A stretch of DNA of 64,000 bases from Erodium maritimum (GCA_963921825.1 OY997590.1:36907039-36971038); one strand, 5' to 3'. Counted from the first letter of the stretch, positions 32,499 to 44,890 are shown. Translations and numbers: made by a program. Notes: generated by a model not told the origin, from the sequence alone.

Positions 32499-34925
32499 GT
32501 TCACAAATCAAAGAGATAACCATAATTTAGCGTGTGTGCCGCCTCTGTTATTTGCTCTGCAAACCCTAGGTTCGGAAAAGCGAGAAGAAGATGGTGAACT
32601 CGGCGGCGAAACTGTCAAGCATCTCGGGTGACTCCTCCCTGTGGCGTGATCCGGTAGAGGAGACGCTGGCCGGGGGAGAGATCGGTGTGGGTACGGGACT
32701 GGTACTCGGGAGTCCGGCTGGTGCAGATCAGGTGGAAGGTGAGCGGCCACGATCGGAGGCTGTGGTGCAGGTCGACGCCGGCGATGCCGGGCGGAGATCG
32801 GAAGCGAACGTGGGGAGCCATCGGGCGAGGGCCGAGGTTTGGTCAGCGCCGGACGGCGGGGCGGGGACGGAAACCACCGTGCCGCTGCTGGCACGGGACC
32901 TGGCATAACCGGAGGTTGGGGCTCCGGTTATGGAGTTCTCGTCGTTCCGGCGTCCTGCCGTTGTCGGCGGGGGCGGAAGTGAGAGGACGAGGCTGGGATC
33001 GGGACGGGATCCGGTGCCGGTGAGGGGTATGTGGTCCCGGGCTCGTTGGGGTGCACACTATAGACCCCAGGGGCTGTTGCATGTCGATGGGAAGGAAGCC
33101 ATCGCGCCGGTGATCATCCCGTCGGACTCGGAGGTGGGGTACCCGGAGTCCCAGGCAGCGCAGGAGCGGCGCCGGGCGAAAGGCAAGGCAGTGGTGACGG
33201 AAGGGCACCATCCTGAGGCAACCAGCCCGGAGGTGGAGCGTGGGCGAACACTGGGAAGCGGTGGTGCTTTCATGGGAGATGCCCGCCGTGGGGGCCGAGG
33301 GGATGGTAACTGGCTTCCCCGGGCAGGTCGTGGCGGCAGAGATGGACCGGCCGGGCCTGGGGATGTAGCTGCATGGGCGGCTCGGTATGGCACGGGTAGG
33401 ACGGGAGCGGCTGATCGGACACCGGGGGACAGGGAACAGACCAGGACCCGTCGAGACCCGGGGGGAGTGGTTCCCGAGTTGGGGCAGCAGCTGGCCTCGA
33501 TGCGAATCACGGAGGTGGTAATCCCAACTGGGGATGTTGGCCAGGACACGATGCAGTTCCGTTTCGCGCTGGCAGCGAAAGTGCTGACATCGAAGCGATT
33601 CTTCTGGAGATCCCTGGTTGAGAGGATGGAGGACTTGTGGGGAATGAAGGTGGATGCTAGACCCCTGGAAGGGGGACTAGTAGGTTTCTTCTTCCGCACA
33701 ACAAGAGAACGGGAGAGGGTGCTCGCGGGGTAACCCTGGGCGTTCTGGAGTCCCTGGTCCTGTTTACTGACCTGAGGGCCCACATGCAGATGGGTGAGCT
33801 GAGTTTTCACCAATTTTCGGTCTGGGCTAGGATCTCAAACCTGTCTGTGGGGGCCTGGAACAGGGCCGTAGGGTTTCGTATCGGGAGCGCCTTGGGAGTG
33901 TGTCAAGCGGTGGATGTGGACGCTGCTGGCCGTTGCTGGGGGGACTTCATGAGGGTCCGGATTCGGGCCGATATCCGTCTTCCTTTACAGAGTCAGATCT
34001 GGTTCCGTTTGTCGGAATCATAGGTACGTACGCTACTCTCTGTGTCGTATGAGCATTTATCGGACCACTGCTATGGGTGCAGCTGTGCGGGGCACCGATT
34101 TCCGTGGTGCCCAGTTGCGGGAGGTGCACGGGGCCACTCGCTCCGAGCCCCGGCGGACCCGCGTTCGGCTTTTGAAAAGGCCAAGCACGGGAAGCCGATC
34201 CCGGGAACGAAGTGGTCCTATCTGGAGGCTAGGTCTACGGCTCGGGGCAGTTTCCGTACCCCAGCCATGGACTCGGACCCCGGAATGGATCAGGTGGACA
34301 CTGATGAAGTAGACTCGGAGGACACCCCGTCTGGTTGGGTGGCGAAGGAAGGAAGCCCGTCGTTGTCTGGGAAGAAGCGACTGGACAGGGAGGAGGATCA
34401 GGATGAGTCGAACGGCTCGACAGAGGCAGATGGGGACTCACAGGCTGAGGTGGGGGGCGTCAAGCACCCCCGCCTGCAGAAATGAGGCCTCGGTGGCCCG
34501 GGGAGGGGTGGGTCAACTTTGGCCCCTTCCCGGCGGATGGATGGAGACGGCACCATCACCAGTTGATTTTTATCTCCCCTGCCAGTCCGGAGTCAGCAAT
34601 CCCGCGTTCAGGAGCCCTACCATTATCATTCAAGGGAGGAGGACGCACGCTGACACACCGGGGGAGATGTAGGTCCACCAGTATTCCCCTAAACTTGGTT
34701 GGCTCGCCTCGTCCCATGTTGGAAGAAGCATGCTGTATCGGTGTCACCAGACGCTACCGCAGATTTCCCCTTCGTCCGCAAAACTCATTACCAGAGCCGA
34801 TTTTATTGCTTTCAGTTCATTTCAATTTATTAGTTGGATGTTATGTAGGTGGGGTACATTTCAGTACCTACCAAACTCGTTCCTCATGATTTATTATAAA
34901 TTGTAATATTTACTCAAAAAAAAAA
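32499..34925 (+). mobile_element. ORF1-only LINE-like retroposon (DUF4283 type), complete by TSD
   Basis: A 2427-bp unit flanked by the 10-bp direct repeat TGATAGTTGA (32489-32498 and 34926-34935). It ends in an A tract (34915-34925). It encodes an ORF1 with DUF4283 and a CCHC knuckle, then a 430-bp 3' UTR, then poly(A). No endonuclease or RT is present. Since both ends are defined, the lack of ORF2 is not due to 5' truncation. It would depend on an intact LINE for movement. Confidence 0.8.
32591..34485 (+). pseudogene. LINE ORF1 (gag-like) pseudogene, DUF4283 + zf-CCHC
   Basis: The gene starts at ATG 32591 (MVNSAAKLSSISGDSSLW). A Gly/Arg-rich linker follows in another frame (32930-33733) and leads into DUF4283: FRFALAAKVLTSKRFFW, LVGFFFRTTRERERVLAG. 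A stop at 33731-33733 and a frame change are followed by the second half (MGELSFHQFSVWARISNLS, GGDFMRVRIRADIRLPLQ). After a stop at 34021 the knuckle region reads YEHLSDHCYGCSCAGHRFPWC (C-x2-C-x4-H-x4-C), and an acidic tail (EDQDESNGSTEADGD) ends at 34485. The order is that of plant LINE ORF1 nucleic-acid-binding proteins. Breaks near 32907, 33731 and 34021 mean it is not translated whole. Confidence 0.75.
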
Positions 34926-34935
34926 TGATAGTTGA

Positions 34936-35392
34936 CAGGTATATGAAGCTTCTACACTCAATACTCAATAGAACAAAAATTGGTCCTCAATTATACAAAT
35001 ACAAATGGGGCCGTGACGCCAATACCAATTCCAGTTTCAGTATCACAAAGCTAAGAAGGTTCTGGTTTTGATAAACATAGAGGTGAGTGCATTGTTACCT
35101 TTTCCATAGGTATGGGTTTATATGTTCCTAAACATACCAACATGTGTTACTAAACTATATATGGAAATCACAACAAGTTGCAAGGACTGTCAAAATATTT
35201 AACCCGAGTCAAATTCCAATTCCAATTGCAACTACCATACTTTAACAGTCATTATTTTGGTTCGCTACATGATGATTGTTATTGGTCCCTGTATTTCCCA
35301 CCATAACATGTGCATCCATGTGTGAACAAGAGTGAGAATAGTATATGTACACTAGGTAATAAGCTCAGTGTGTCATGGTACTAACTCATTTA
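34936..35392. other. Non-coding spacer
   Basis: No gene or clear repeat is seen. The sequence is of average AT content. Confidence 0.4.
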
Positions 35393-35747
35393 ATTATAGG
35401 GGTGTTTATGGGCCCGGGTCCTGGTTATATGGCCAAATTTTAAAATCGATTCAGAGTTATCAGGTTTAAAAAATTTAACACACTCTTGACGCAGACCTAA
35501 AAGAGAATCATTGAACCTGTCTGTTTGGATTTTGAGTCGGTTCACTGAATTAGACCAATCCATCTGAATTTGTTAAAAATTGATAACATTACCCGGTAAA
35601 ACATATACTTCCAAAAAAATATTCATTAGGCAAAAACTCATTAAAAACTGATTAAAGAGTGTTTAGAAGCTCTCAATTTAGTCACTTCTTAATGATGAAA
35701 AAATGTCGTATCCTATAATTTTTTATAAAAGATTCAAGGATTACAAA
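35393..35747. mobile_element. Possible MITE, left part (interrupted by solo LTR 3)
   Basis: It begins TAGGGGTGTTTATGGGCCCG. The region beyond solo LTR 3 ends TGGCCAATTTTGGACACCCCCA (about 39080-39101), the inverted counterpart (TGGGGGTGTCC). Both halves contain GGGTCC/GGGTT-rich subterminal modules. I infer a hAT-like MITE split by the LTR, but the terminal match is short and the duplication is unclear. Confidence 0.4.
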
Positions 35748-38720
35748 TGCCACGCCCCGAATCCGGTTTTGACCGGACTCGAGACGTGAACTTAAAATAA
35801 ATAATTAAAGAGGACAAATTAAAATAGGTGAATCTCAAAATATAATAATAAACCAAAACGGAAGAGTTAACAGCTCAAAAAACCCAGTACATAAGGTATA
35901 GTTCAAAAATAACTGCACGTCTCTAGACCTACTAGACAAGACTCTCGCCAGCTCCCAAGCTCAGTTGTGTCCTGCTAGCACAAATCCCGCTCAACACCTG
36001 AAATACAACAAGGTAAGGGATGAGCTTTCGCTTAGTAGAAAAAAGTAGTTAACGTAATGAACATCGGATCACCACCACGAGTAACCGTCCAAATAAGGCA
36101 TACTAGTACAACACAACTAACTGCCAAACCGGGGTTCATAGCCAAACTTACAACACACTCAAACGTCCGCTTTCACACAATAAAACATTAACCAAACAGC
36201 AAACGTATCACACACGAAGCAACCAGCACACGTCCCGTACCGCAGTCCCTGAACTCCATCGGTTGTACACAGCCCGACTCCATCATATCATACCGGAAAG
36301 TCAAAGTATCATATCGGATTGCCCCTCGCTCCAGAGGAGACACATGCGTCGAGGCTACCGGAAACGTTCCCTAGGAACGCATCTCATCGGAAGTCCCGGA
36401 AATGTCCCCAAAGGACCATAGATCATCTAGGTAAAAACACGACACCTAGTGCCAAACACGACCCGTAGGCCCAATAAGACCTGTAGGCCCAATACGACCC
36501 GTAGGCCCAATACAACCCGTAGGCCCAACACGACTTGTAGGCCCAACACGACCCGTAGGCCCAATACGACCCGTAGGCCCAATCACAACCGTCGGCCTAA
36601 ATGTCTTACACCGGCATACCCCCTCGTGTAGGCATCGTACCAGAATAACACACCGGGGGACCGCACGTACGTGGGACTACATCGTCGGCCTAGGTACTGC
36701 CCCACACCGACACACCCCCTCGGTGCAGGTAACATGCCAGAATACAACTCCTCTTGGAACACATATCAAGATATATCACGCATCGTAATGCCACAGATCA
36801 AACACGGCTCATCGAGTCCAGCAATCTTATCACAATTACACAACACGTCGGCCTATCATTCACCCGACCATATCACAACCAATGCTTCATATCAAATCAG
36901 TCACGACACAATTTCCCACACATAGCAACAACATGTTACACCGGATACATCATGGCTAGACTCTTAATCATACTCACAATCACATACAAACATATATGTC
37001 CCGCACTTACCATCACTTACCGACACCACACTCAACGTGGTAACCCGACCGGCTCAACCGGTATCCATTCCCCAACATCCCCACATTTCAACATGTCATA
37101 AACACAGAATCAAACCAATCAATTCACCAACATGCATCATTAAGTTCACTTCTACTCGTTTTCATGCTTGTTAATTATTAACCGTTTAAACAACACAGAG
37201 CACACAAGCAGACATAAGCAGCAAACAATCCTAGGGCTCGACATGGGCATTCTACCAGCACGACAATTTCCCAGAATATTGAAAGCGGCTAAGCTAGTGA
37301 ATCACATTCTATATATCAACTATGATCTTTCCAGTTTTATTATCACCCAACATGCATACTAGTAACTTTCCGCAATTAAACTGGTATTCGCTACTTTCCA
37401 TACCTCAAGACGAACCCAACAGTTACGTCTCCTAGCTGCTGACGTCCTGGCTTGCTACCTCCGGTCTTCTCCACGATCGAAGCCGGACTTTAAATTAACA
37501 CGGAAAGTTATAATTAACAACGGCTCCACTGTTAATTTAAAAGTTACGTACAGTCCAATTAAAAACCAACAAGTTGCCTTTTAACTCGAACGGGCCAAAA
37601 GAGGGATTATACGACGAATCGGGTTCGAGCGCCCGAGCCCCGAAGCACATAACCCGATGCACGTTTCCCGAGGCACGGTTCCCAATGCATAGGTTTCGAG
37701 ACACGGTTTCCAACGCATGGGTTCCGTGGCACGATTCCCGAGGTGTCCAATTCAACGTTCCCGCTTTTAATCCCGTACTCAAATTTCCAGGTTCTCAACC
37801 ACAGTCCTAGATCCGATTTTATCAGTCCGATGATTCTGTCTTCCAAATGATCCGGTTTTGTTTAACATCCCAAAATTAAAACCCTTTTTATTTAATTTTT
37901 TCCCTTTATTATTTTCTTTTCTTTATTTCTTTAATTTCATTGTTTCTAGATCGTTCTGATCCAAAAGTTGTCACAGGGAAGGTGAAAAGGGTGTATATCG
38001 GGGAGATGGTGCACGGATCCAGTGGAACCGACCACCGGCGGCGACGCTGTCGGCCGAGGCCTCACGGGGGTTGCGACTCTCATCGTAGGGGAAAAGAACG
38101 GCGGCGGGCGGTGTTTGCAGCCTTGGGAGCGGCGGAGCACGACGAGCCTTCTCGCCTCAGATCTGGAAACGGCTGCGAGGTTCACCAGCTCGGCTTGCTC
38201 TTCCCGGTGGCGGAGCGACGACGACTTGTTGATTCCGGAGCGGCACGAGGAAGGTACGGCTTGACACGATCGAAGGTGGTGGTGGTCGGAATCGAACATG
38301 GGAGGTGAAGAGAGGTAGAGAGGGAGACGTCTGAGAGAGAGAGGGAGGTTCGCGAGAGAAGAGAGAGGGGTTCAGAGAGAGAAGATGGAGAGAGGGGCGA
38401 CGTGAGGGAAGAAGGGAGAGGAAGGAATGGGTTCAGAAACCATAAATCGAAGCTTAAATACCATTGGCCAGGTCTGCGAATGGGCTTCCGGCAAAGTGTT
38501 GGGCTTCACGGCCCAAACAGAGGAGAGGGCTGAGTCGGGCTGGCTTGGCTTGGGCCGGGTCTGCTGGTCGGGCCTGGTCCGCCCGGTCCAGCCCGTTTCC
38601 CTTTTTTTTGCTTTCTGTTTTTTTTTTGCAACTGATCCAAGATTTAACCCGTTTTTCAACTTCGACGTTCCAATCGAACAATTTAAAAAAAACAATCTTC
38701 TAACCGGGGCGTTCTTTACA
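35748..38720 (-). mobile_element. Solo LTR 3 (2.97 kb)
   Basis: On + it begins TGCCACGCCCCGAATCCGG and ends GTTCTTTACA, with perfect duplication ACAAA (35743-35747 and 38721-38725). LTR orientation is minus. It shares with solo LTR 2 the module CGGAAACGTTCCCTAGGAACGC and TGTCCCCAAAGGACCA, and with LTR 6 the module CACCGGCATACCCCCTCG. It has a conserved hairpin at 36021-36034 and an 18-bp minisatellite. A CT-rich (on the minus strand) leader lies at 37.9-38.4 kb. No internal retrotransposon sequence is present. Confidence 0.9.
36449..36600 (-). repeat. 18-bp minisatellite in solo LTR 3
   Basis: About eight copies of CGACCCGTAGGCCCAATA with one or two changes per copy. The ORF reading [12 protein letters not shown] is simply the repeat translated. 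Confidence 0.9.
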
Positions 38721-38725
38721 ACAAA

Positions 38726-39105
38726 CATCAAACGGGGAGTTCAAATTGACCCCAAAAAAGTTAGGATTACAAAAGAGGAGTTCAACTCAACCAAAAATTA
38801 CGACACGTTCTGTTACAAATTTGGAAATTATCTTTATAATTCCAAGCCATCATTCTTAATCTTCATTTGTAAAAGTAATTAAAATTGTAAGAGTGGGGTC
38901 TTGGACTTATACCATATCTGGGTCGTCCGGGTTATACAGGAAACTAATCACGAACCTGTCACCCGGACCGCTCACTCCGGGTTGGGCATATTTGAACCCG
39001 AGCCCGTTCCCATAACCTATGAGGGAAAACCCATTGGGGCTGGGTGGGAGCATTAACCGGGTGGACTGGGTTACTGGCCAATTTTGGACACCCCCAATTA
39101 AATGT
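38726..39105. mobile_element. Possible MITE, right part
   Basis: Continuation of the element at 35393-35747 after solo LTR 3. It has repeated GGGTTxxxxGG-type modules (CCGGGTTGGGCATATTTG, ACCGGGTGGACTGGG) and a terminus GGACACCCCCA. Confidence 0.4.
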
Positions 39106-39507
39106 ACCCTTATATTACACATACGAAAAGTTGTAAAAAAACAATAGACGATAATCATACATTAAAGAGTCTTAGATGGTATAGTATTGTTCACTAGTCC
39201 GATCAAGGTTGTCCAAGTGGTCACCGGGGGCATTGATCACTAGTCTGTCGGGTTTGTGGTTGCTATAGAGGACCAAAGTGGTTACAACAAAAAAGTGTGG
39301 GTTGGATTTTTGTTAGACTTTGATTTGGTGGTTGCGTTTTCTATCTCAAGACCTATATTTTTTTAATGCATTTATTTCTCTCTAATAAAAAAAAGAGTCT
39401 TAAATGCTATAGAAAGACTAATCGGAGACTATTCGGATTTTTGTTTTTCTATATTTTGAGTATTAATAAATATATGTTAGATAAATAATATCAAAATAAG
39501 AGATATA
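39106..39507. other. AT-rich spacer
   Basis: No feature recognised; it ends in a (TA)n tract at 39508-39525. Confidence 0.35.
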
Positions 39508-40289
39508 TTATATATATATATATATGGAAGCAATCACGTGCGAACTCCTCTTAAAATGCGAACTTGCGAACTCAACAACATGATGACATGTCACGCCCCA
39601 ATTTCAGTAAAACCGAACTAGGGACGCGAACATTTAAAATAAGAAAACACTTGAAAACACTTCCAATAAAACATTTTACAATAACAGTTTAGTTCAGCAA
39701 AAGGATAGTTACAATTCAAATAAAACGTCCCACAAGCGGACAAAAGGCGAGGTATCCGTCGCAAGACCAAAAGTAAAAACCCGGACTCCGCTCCTAGCTC
39801 CACAAGCTTCGAGAGCTCACCTAGTCCGTCCCACGAACAGTACCTGTAGGAAAAGCAGCTAGGGGTGAGCGTTCGCTCACCACCACGGATAACAGACTGA
39901 CTACGGCATAATTAGCAGACAATGCCGGTAACACCAAAAACAAACTCAACCCCGGGGATCACTGTCCCCAACCCAAGTACTCCGACTGACAAACACCCAC
40001 GGTGACCTTCCTCGAACGACTCGACACTCAAACACGTAAGTAGACACGACACAACAATCACGACCTCTTCCAAGGACTCAAAGGAACTACGCAACACCAA
40101 ACAAGATCACAAGGGATCGCACACCAAACAAGATCACAAAGGATCGCAAACCAGCTGCTCAGTAACCTCCCTTGCTCATGCGCTTTGCCGAACCACTCAG
40201 GCCAGGCGGTCGACCTGTCTCAATAACCTCTCTTACTCACGCACTTTGCCGAACCACTCAGGCCAGGCGGTCGACCTGTCTCACTCACC

Positions 40290-40625
40290 TCTCTCACTCA
40301 GGCAACCACCATCACAGTCACAATCACCACACAATCACAAGCAAGTTCGACAACACAGGCACTCAAGGCCACTCAAGACACCTCAACAATCAAGACTCGG
40401 GTCCAACAACCCCACGGGCACTCACTGCCACTCAAGACACACCAACGAGCAAGACTCGGGTTCAACAACCCCACGGCACTCACGGCCACCCCAAAACACC
40501 GAAACGACAACACGGGCTCTCATGGCCACCCAAGACTCAACAATAAATAACACGGGCTCTCAAGGCCACCCAAGACTCAGCAATAAATAACACGGGCTCT
40601 CAAGGCCACTCAACTCAACCGTAAA
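40290..40625 (-). repeat. Minisatellite in solo LTR 4
   Basis: Imperfect copies of about 28-45 bp built from CACGGGCTCTCAAGGCCAC+CCAAGACTCA. The same unit family forms the longer array in solo LTR 5. A second short tandem (CAACCTCCGGGCATGGTCATATGCCTCCA type) lies at 40635-40790. Confidence 0.8.
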
Positions 40626-42381
40626 TAACACACAACAACCTCCGGCATATACGATGCCTCCAACAGTCCTAAGATCGCTAGTTTCACAAACAACCTCCAG
40701 GCATGGTCATATGCCTCCAGTACTCCCAATATCAACAAGTTCACAAACAACCTCCGGGCATGGTCATATGCCTCCAGTAAATCAATTAACGCTAAGTTCT
40801 CTGCTCCTACGACACTACTAAGTGTCACATGCTTTTCTCATAAGCGCTACGATCCCGTATCATGCATTTCTAATAATTACTACAATCCCGTAACAGGCTT
40901 TTCTAATAATCGATAACCTAGATAACCCACGACACCCCGGTGTCACATGCAATTCTACTATTAACTTTCCCTAGTCAGGGTCGAGATCCGGCTACTTTTC
41001 CCTACCTCAACTGAAGAGCAATCGCTACGCTTCCTAGCTGCTGACGTTCTGGCTCGCTACTTTCGAGCTTCACTTCGATCGAAGCCGGACTCTAAAGATA
41101 ACACGAAAGCCATAAATTAGTAACGGTTCCGCCGTTAAGTTAAAGGTTACGATTGATCCAGTTTAAATCCGACAGTTGTCTTTCACACTCGAGCGGGATA
41201 AAAGCGGGATTACACGGATCGAGTTCGAGCACCCGCGCACCGAACTCAGGTTGATCCAAAACCCAGTTAACACCAATTTTAACTCAAGCCGTCTTTGAAA
41301 CTCCTTTGTTTTACCTAATTCCGATTTTGATTTTAAAACAGAACGATTCTTTCCTGTTCTTTGCCAAACTCGATATTTTGGTCCAAGCCCTTCTAAATTC
41401 GATCTGATATGAGTTCGTTTTCCTTTTCGACTTAACTTAACTCAAGTTTTAAACTTAAAAACCGACATTTGTTTTAAAACCCGTTTAATTTAATCAGATT
41501 TAGTTTTATCAATTTTCTTAAGAATTCAAAACTGATTCTCCCCTTTTTCCCTTCGACAATTAAGTTTCGTTTCAAATAACAACCCTCTTTAATTAACTCT
41601 GATTTTGTTCAATTACTTCCCCTTTTCATTTCAAATTCAGTTCCCAAAAATTTATCAATTTCATTACAGGTTTAACAGATACAGATTTTCTCAACAGATC
41701 CAAAATTGGCTCGAATTTAATAATACGGGAAACCGAAAATGAGGGGCTCGGTTTGAAACCGGCCGGCCACCGACGGAGACGCCGCCGGCGACCAAACCTC
41801 GTGGTGAGAACCTCACCGTGGAAGATGAGGTTGTGGTGCACGGCGGAGGGAGCGCCGGTGGTGGTGGTTTTGGGCGCGACGGGACGCGGCTGAGGGTTTC
41901 CCCTCAGATCTGGATGGAGGCGAGGAAGGTGGACGGTCAGCGGCGAGATGGGGTTCGAAGGGCTCGGCTCCGTTCTGAGAGGGAGACGGTGGTCGGAGAC
42001 GGCCGAGCTCGGGCTCGGGACGGCCGGGATCGAGGTGGTGGCCGAGCTCGGGCTCGGGACGGCCGGAATCGAGAGGGACGGTGGTGGTTCGGGCGGCGGC
42101 TGGTGTGTGGAGAGAGGGGTCGGGTTTTGAGGGACGGTGGCGGCGTGAGGGGCGGAGAAGAGGGCGGCGTGGAGGAGGAGGACGGTGACGGCTGGTGGTG
42201 GGTGGACGGAGAAGAGGGAGTGAGGGAAGAGAGGGGAAGAGAGGGGAAGCGAGGGAGACGGCGTGGGAGGAGAGCGGCCGGAGCTGGTGGGAGGTCGCCG
42301 GAGGTGGATGGGGAGGGGATCGGGTTGGAAGGAGAAGGAGGCGTGGTCGGCTGCGGGAGAAACGAAGAGGATCGAAGACAA

Positions 42382-42417
42382 GGTTTAGGGTTTCAACCCT
42401 AAACCTGTCCTTTTATA
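42382..42417 (-). promoter_or_regulatory. LTR 4 promoter: TATA box with adjacent telo-box palindrome
   Basis: On the minus strand TATAAAA (42411-42417) is followed within 6 bp by an inverted repeat: GGTTTAGGGTT (42382-42392) and AACCCTAAACC (42395-42405) around a 2-bp centre. Each arm contains the telo-box AAACCCTAA. The position, about 175 bp inside the LTR 5' end, fits a transcription start region. Confidence 0.6.
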
Positions 42418-43189
42418 CCGAAGCCCTAAACGGGCCTGATAAACGGGCCGAGCTGTGATGGGCCGCGCGGCCCAGATGCTGAAGGGCCTGCCCAGGCCGG
42501 GTCACTGGTCTGGCCGGGTTGCTGGTCGGGTCCGGTCCGGTCCGACCCGGTCCGACCCAATAATGACATTTTTTTTGATACGGGTTTTACATGACACGTG
42601 TCGCGCTTAGAAATGGTCATCTTTTTTTTCCCACCAAGTTTATTAATTTAATTTTTCCCGCTTCGTTTCAACTCCGATTTAATTTTTTTTGCGCCAATAT
42701 TATTATTTTTTCAAGAGCTTTCTAACAAGTAGTGGATTGCATATATTTTAATGTGTTTTTGAATACGTGTGTGGATGTGTGAATATGAGTTCGAAAAAGT
42801 GTGATGTGTTTTGCAAATTTAGTGTATATGGTTTGCGGATTTAGTGTATATGGTTTGCAGATTTAGTGTATTTGGTTTGCGAATTTAGTGTGTTTTGCAA
42901 ATTTAGTGTATATGGTTTGCAGATTTAGTGTATATGGTTTGCGAATTTAGTGTATATCGTTTGCGAATTTAGTGTAATTTTCACACTTTATTAAAACTAA
43001 ATCTTTGTCAAATAAATAAGTCACTCATTGTAGAATATTGTAGGATGGAGGAAGTATATGTATACTACTAAGACTTTAAATAACTTTATGATAAATGTTG
43101 GAGTCATAACTTGCATATAATTTTAAAACCTGGAATTGGAGTTAATATTATTGGTTTATTAGAAGATTATCTAATTTGAGGATGATAAT

Positions 43190-43440
43190 TCTTGAATAAG
43201 CAACTTACTGTATATGGCAGGAAAGTTTAAATGACATTAATATTTGTAAGCTTATATTCAAACATGGAGTTGAACCATATATATTATGTAGTATGCAACT
43301 TACTGTATATGATAGGAAAGTTTAAATGATAAATCTTGAATAAGCAACTTACTGTATATGGTAGGAAATTTAAATGACATTAATATTTGTAAGCTTATAT
43401 TCAAACATGGAGTCGAACCATATATATCATATGTACATAA
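43190..43440 (+). repeat. Tandem duplication (GCAACTTACTGTATATGG units)
   Basis: Three partial copies, starting near 43199, 43294 and 43340. They share GCAACTTACTGTATATG(G/A), CAGGAAAGTTTAAATGA, and two of them share TTTGTAAGCTTATATTCAAA and CATGGAGT(T/C)GAACCATATA. Located between two TTTGCG-type elements. Confidence 0.75.
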
Positions 43441-43484
43441 GTATGCAATACACTAAATTTACGAACCATGAATTACAGTGTGAA

Positions 43485-44890
43485 CATGCGAACTGAACCA
43501 GATTGCGCCATGTGTCGCGCTCAGAAAATGCCCCCCTTTTTTTATAATCAAGTTTATTAATTCGATTTTTCCCGTTTCGTTTCAACTCCGATTTCATTTT
43601 TTTCTTGCACCAATATTCTTATTTTTTCAAGAGCTTTCTAACAAGTAGTGGATTGCATATATTTTGATGTGTTTTTGAATACGTGTGTGGATATGTGAAT
43701 ATGAGTGCGAAAAGTGTGATGTGTTTTGCAAATTTAGTGTATATGGTTTGCGGATTTAGTGTATATGGTTTGCGGATTTAGTGTATATGGTTTGCGAATT
43801 TAGTGTGTTTTGCAAATTTAGTGTATATGGTTTGCGGATTTAGTGTATATGGTTTGCGGATTTAGTGTATATGGTTTGCGAATATAGTGTAATTTTCACA
43901 CTTTTGTATGCAATAACCTAACTTGAATTGATTGCTAGATACCATGTTACAAATTCATCTCTTGGAACCAAACCCAGTTTTAGTTTCTTCCTAAAGTAGC
44001 TTCTTTTGGAGTCTTGGATTTGCTTTATGTTTGTGTTTTGAAGACTAGAGTCTTTTGGTACTGATTCAATTCACAAATATGACTTTTTAGATTTTGGTAT
44101 AACATGATGGAGGAGTCTGTGTGGTTGCTGAAAGTAGTTGTTGTCCAAGGAAAAAGGCTTGCTATTAGAGATTTCAAGAGAAGTGATCCTTATTATTAGC
44201 AGTTATATTATAGTTATTGTAAGTTATAATTGTAGTTATGTTGAAGCATTGTATAACTGCTAATATATATAAATATACATCCTCTGTGTCATTATATGAC
44301 AAGGGATTACACTACATTATATCATCTAACACTTATGTTGTACTCAAGTTGGGCAACCAAGTAATAACTTCTTCTCTGGATTATTGATTTAGACTCCATA
44401 TCCCATTTTTGCCTATTATTGCTCAATCTATAATGTTGGATACATTCAGGTGGCCAAAACCAAGGTTATTGCATACAAAAGTGTGAAAATTACACTAAAT
44501 CCGCAAACCATATACACTAAATCCGCAAACCATATAAACTAAATTTGCAAAACACACTAAATTCGCAAACCATATACACTAAATCCGCAAACCATATACA
44601 CTAAATTTGCAAAAACACATCACACTTTTCACACTCATATTCACACATCCACACACGTATTTAAAAACACATCAAAATATATGCAATCCACTACTTGTTA
44701 GAAAGCTCTTGAAAAAATAAGAATATTGGCGCAAAAAAAAAATTAAATCGGAGTTGAAACGAAGCGGGAAATATTAAATTAATGAACTTGGTGGGGAAAA
44801 AAAGGATGAGTATTTCTAAGCGCGACATGTGTCATGTTGTTGTTGAGTTCGCAAGTTCTCATTTTAAGAGGGGTTCGCACGTGAAAGCCT

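Larger units (their letters stand above)
39589..42591 (-). mobile_element. Solo LTR 4 (3.0 kb)
   Basis: On + it begins TGTCACGCCCCAATTTCAG and ends GATACGGGTTTTACA, with perfect duplication TGACA (39584-39588 and 42592-42596). LTR orientation is minus. It shares long blocks with solo LTR 5 (AGGTCGACCGCCTG, GGTGTTACCGGCATTGTC, the palindrome at 39864-39881), so the two form one subfamily in opposite orientation. A TATA box and telo-box palindrome mark its promoter at 42382-42417. The 251-codon Pro/Ser-rich minus frame (41626-42381) lies in the leader and has no known domain. Confidence 0.92.
39526..43000 (+). mobile_element. (TA)n-anchored element with TTTGCG minisatellite, copy 1 (split by solo LTR 4)
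   Basis: Left part 39526-39588 (GGAAGCAATCACGTGCGAAC, CTTAAAATGCGAACTTGCG) follows a (TA)n tract. It resumes at 42597 after solo LTR 4 with CACGTGTCGCGCTTAGAAATG, the backbone CTTCGTTTCAACTCCGATTT, TTCAAGAGCTTTCTAACAAG, and then repeats of GAATTTAGTGTATATGGTTTGC (42825-42985). Comparison with the copy at 44473-44925 shows the order of an uninterrupted element. Confidence 0.65.

Noticed and set aside
33058-33813. 251-codon minus-strand frame over the ORF1-only element
   Set aside because: Shadow of the GC-rich ORF1 coding strand, which has the DUF4283 and knuckle motifs.
36449-36631. CRISPR-like regular repeats (18-bp units)
   Set aside because: Units are contiguous with no spacers, inside a plant LTR; it is a minisatellite.
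35393-39105. Idea that the whole region is one 3.7-kb hAT element
   Set aside because: Solo LTR 3 with its own 5-bp duplication accounts for the interior; the outer termini match too weakly to claim a family.
41626-42381. 251-codon Pro/Ser-rich frame in solo LTR 4
   Set aside because: It lies in the LTR leader, has no domain, and equivalent frames are not kept in the other LTRs; likely chance in C-rich sequence.
44100-44333. Possible small copia solo LTR in the centre of the inverted-repeat element (TATAAATA and ...CTAACA)
   Set aside because: No TG start with a matching duplication could be found; TAGCAGTTAT/ATAACTGCTA are just a local inverted repeat.
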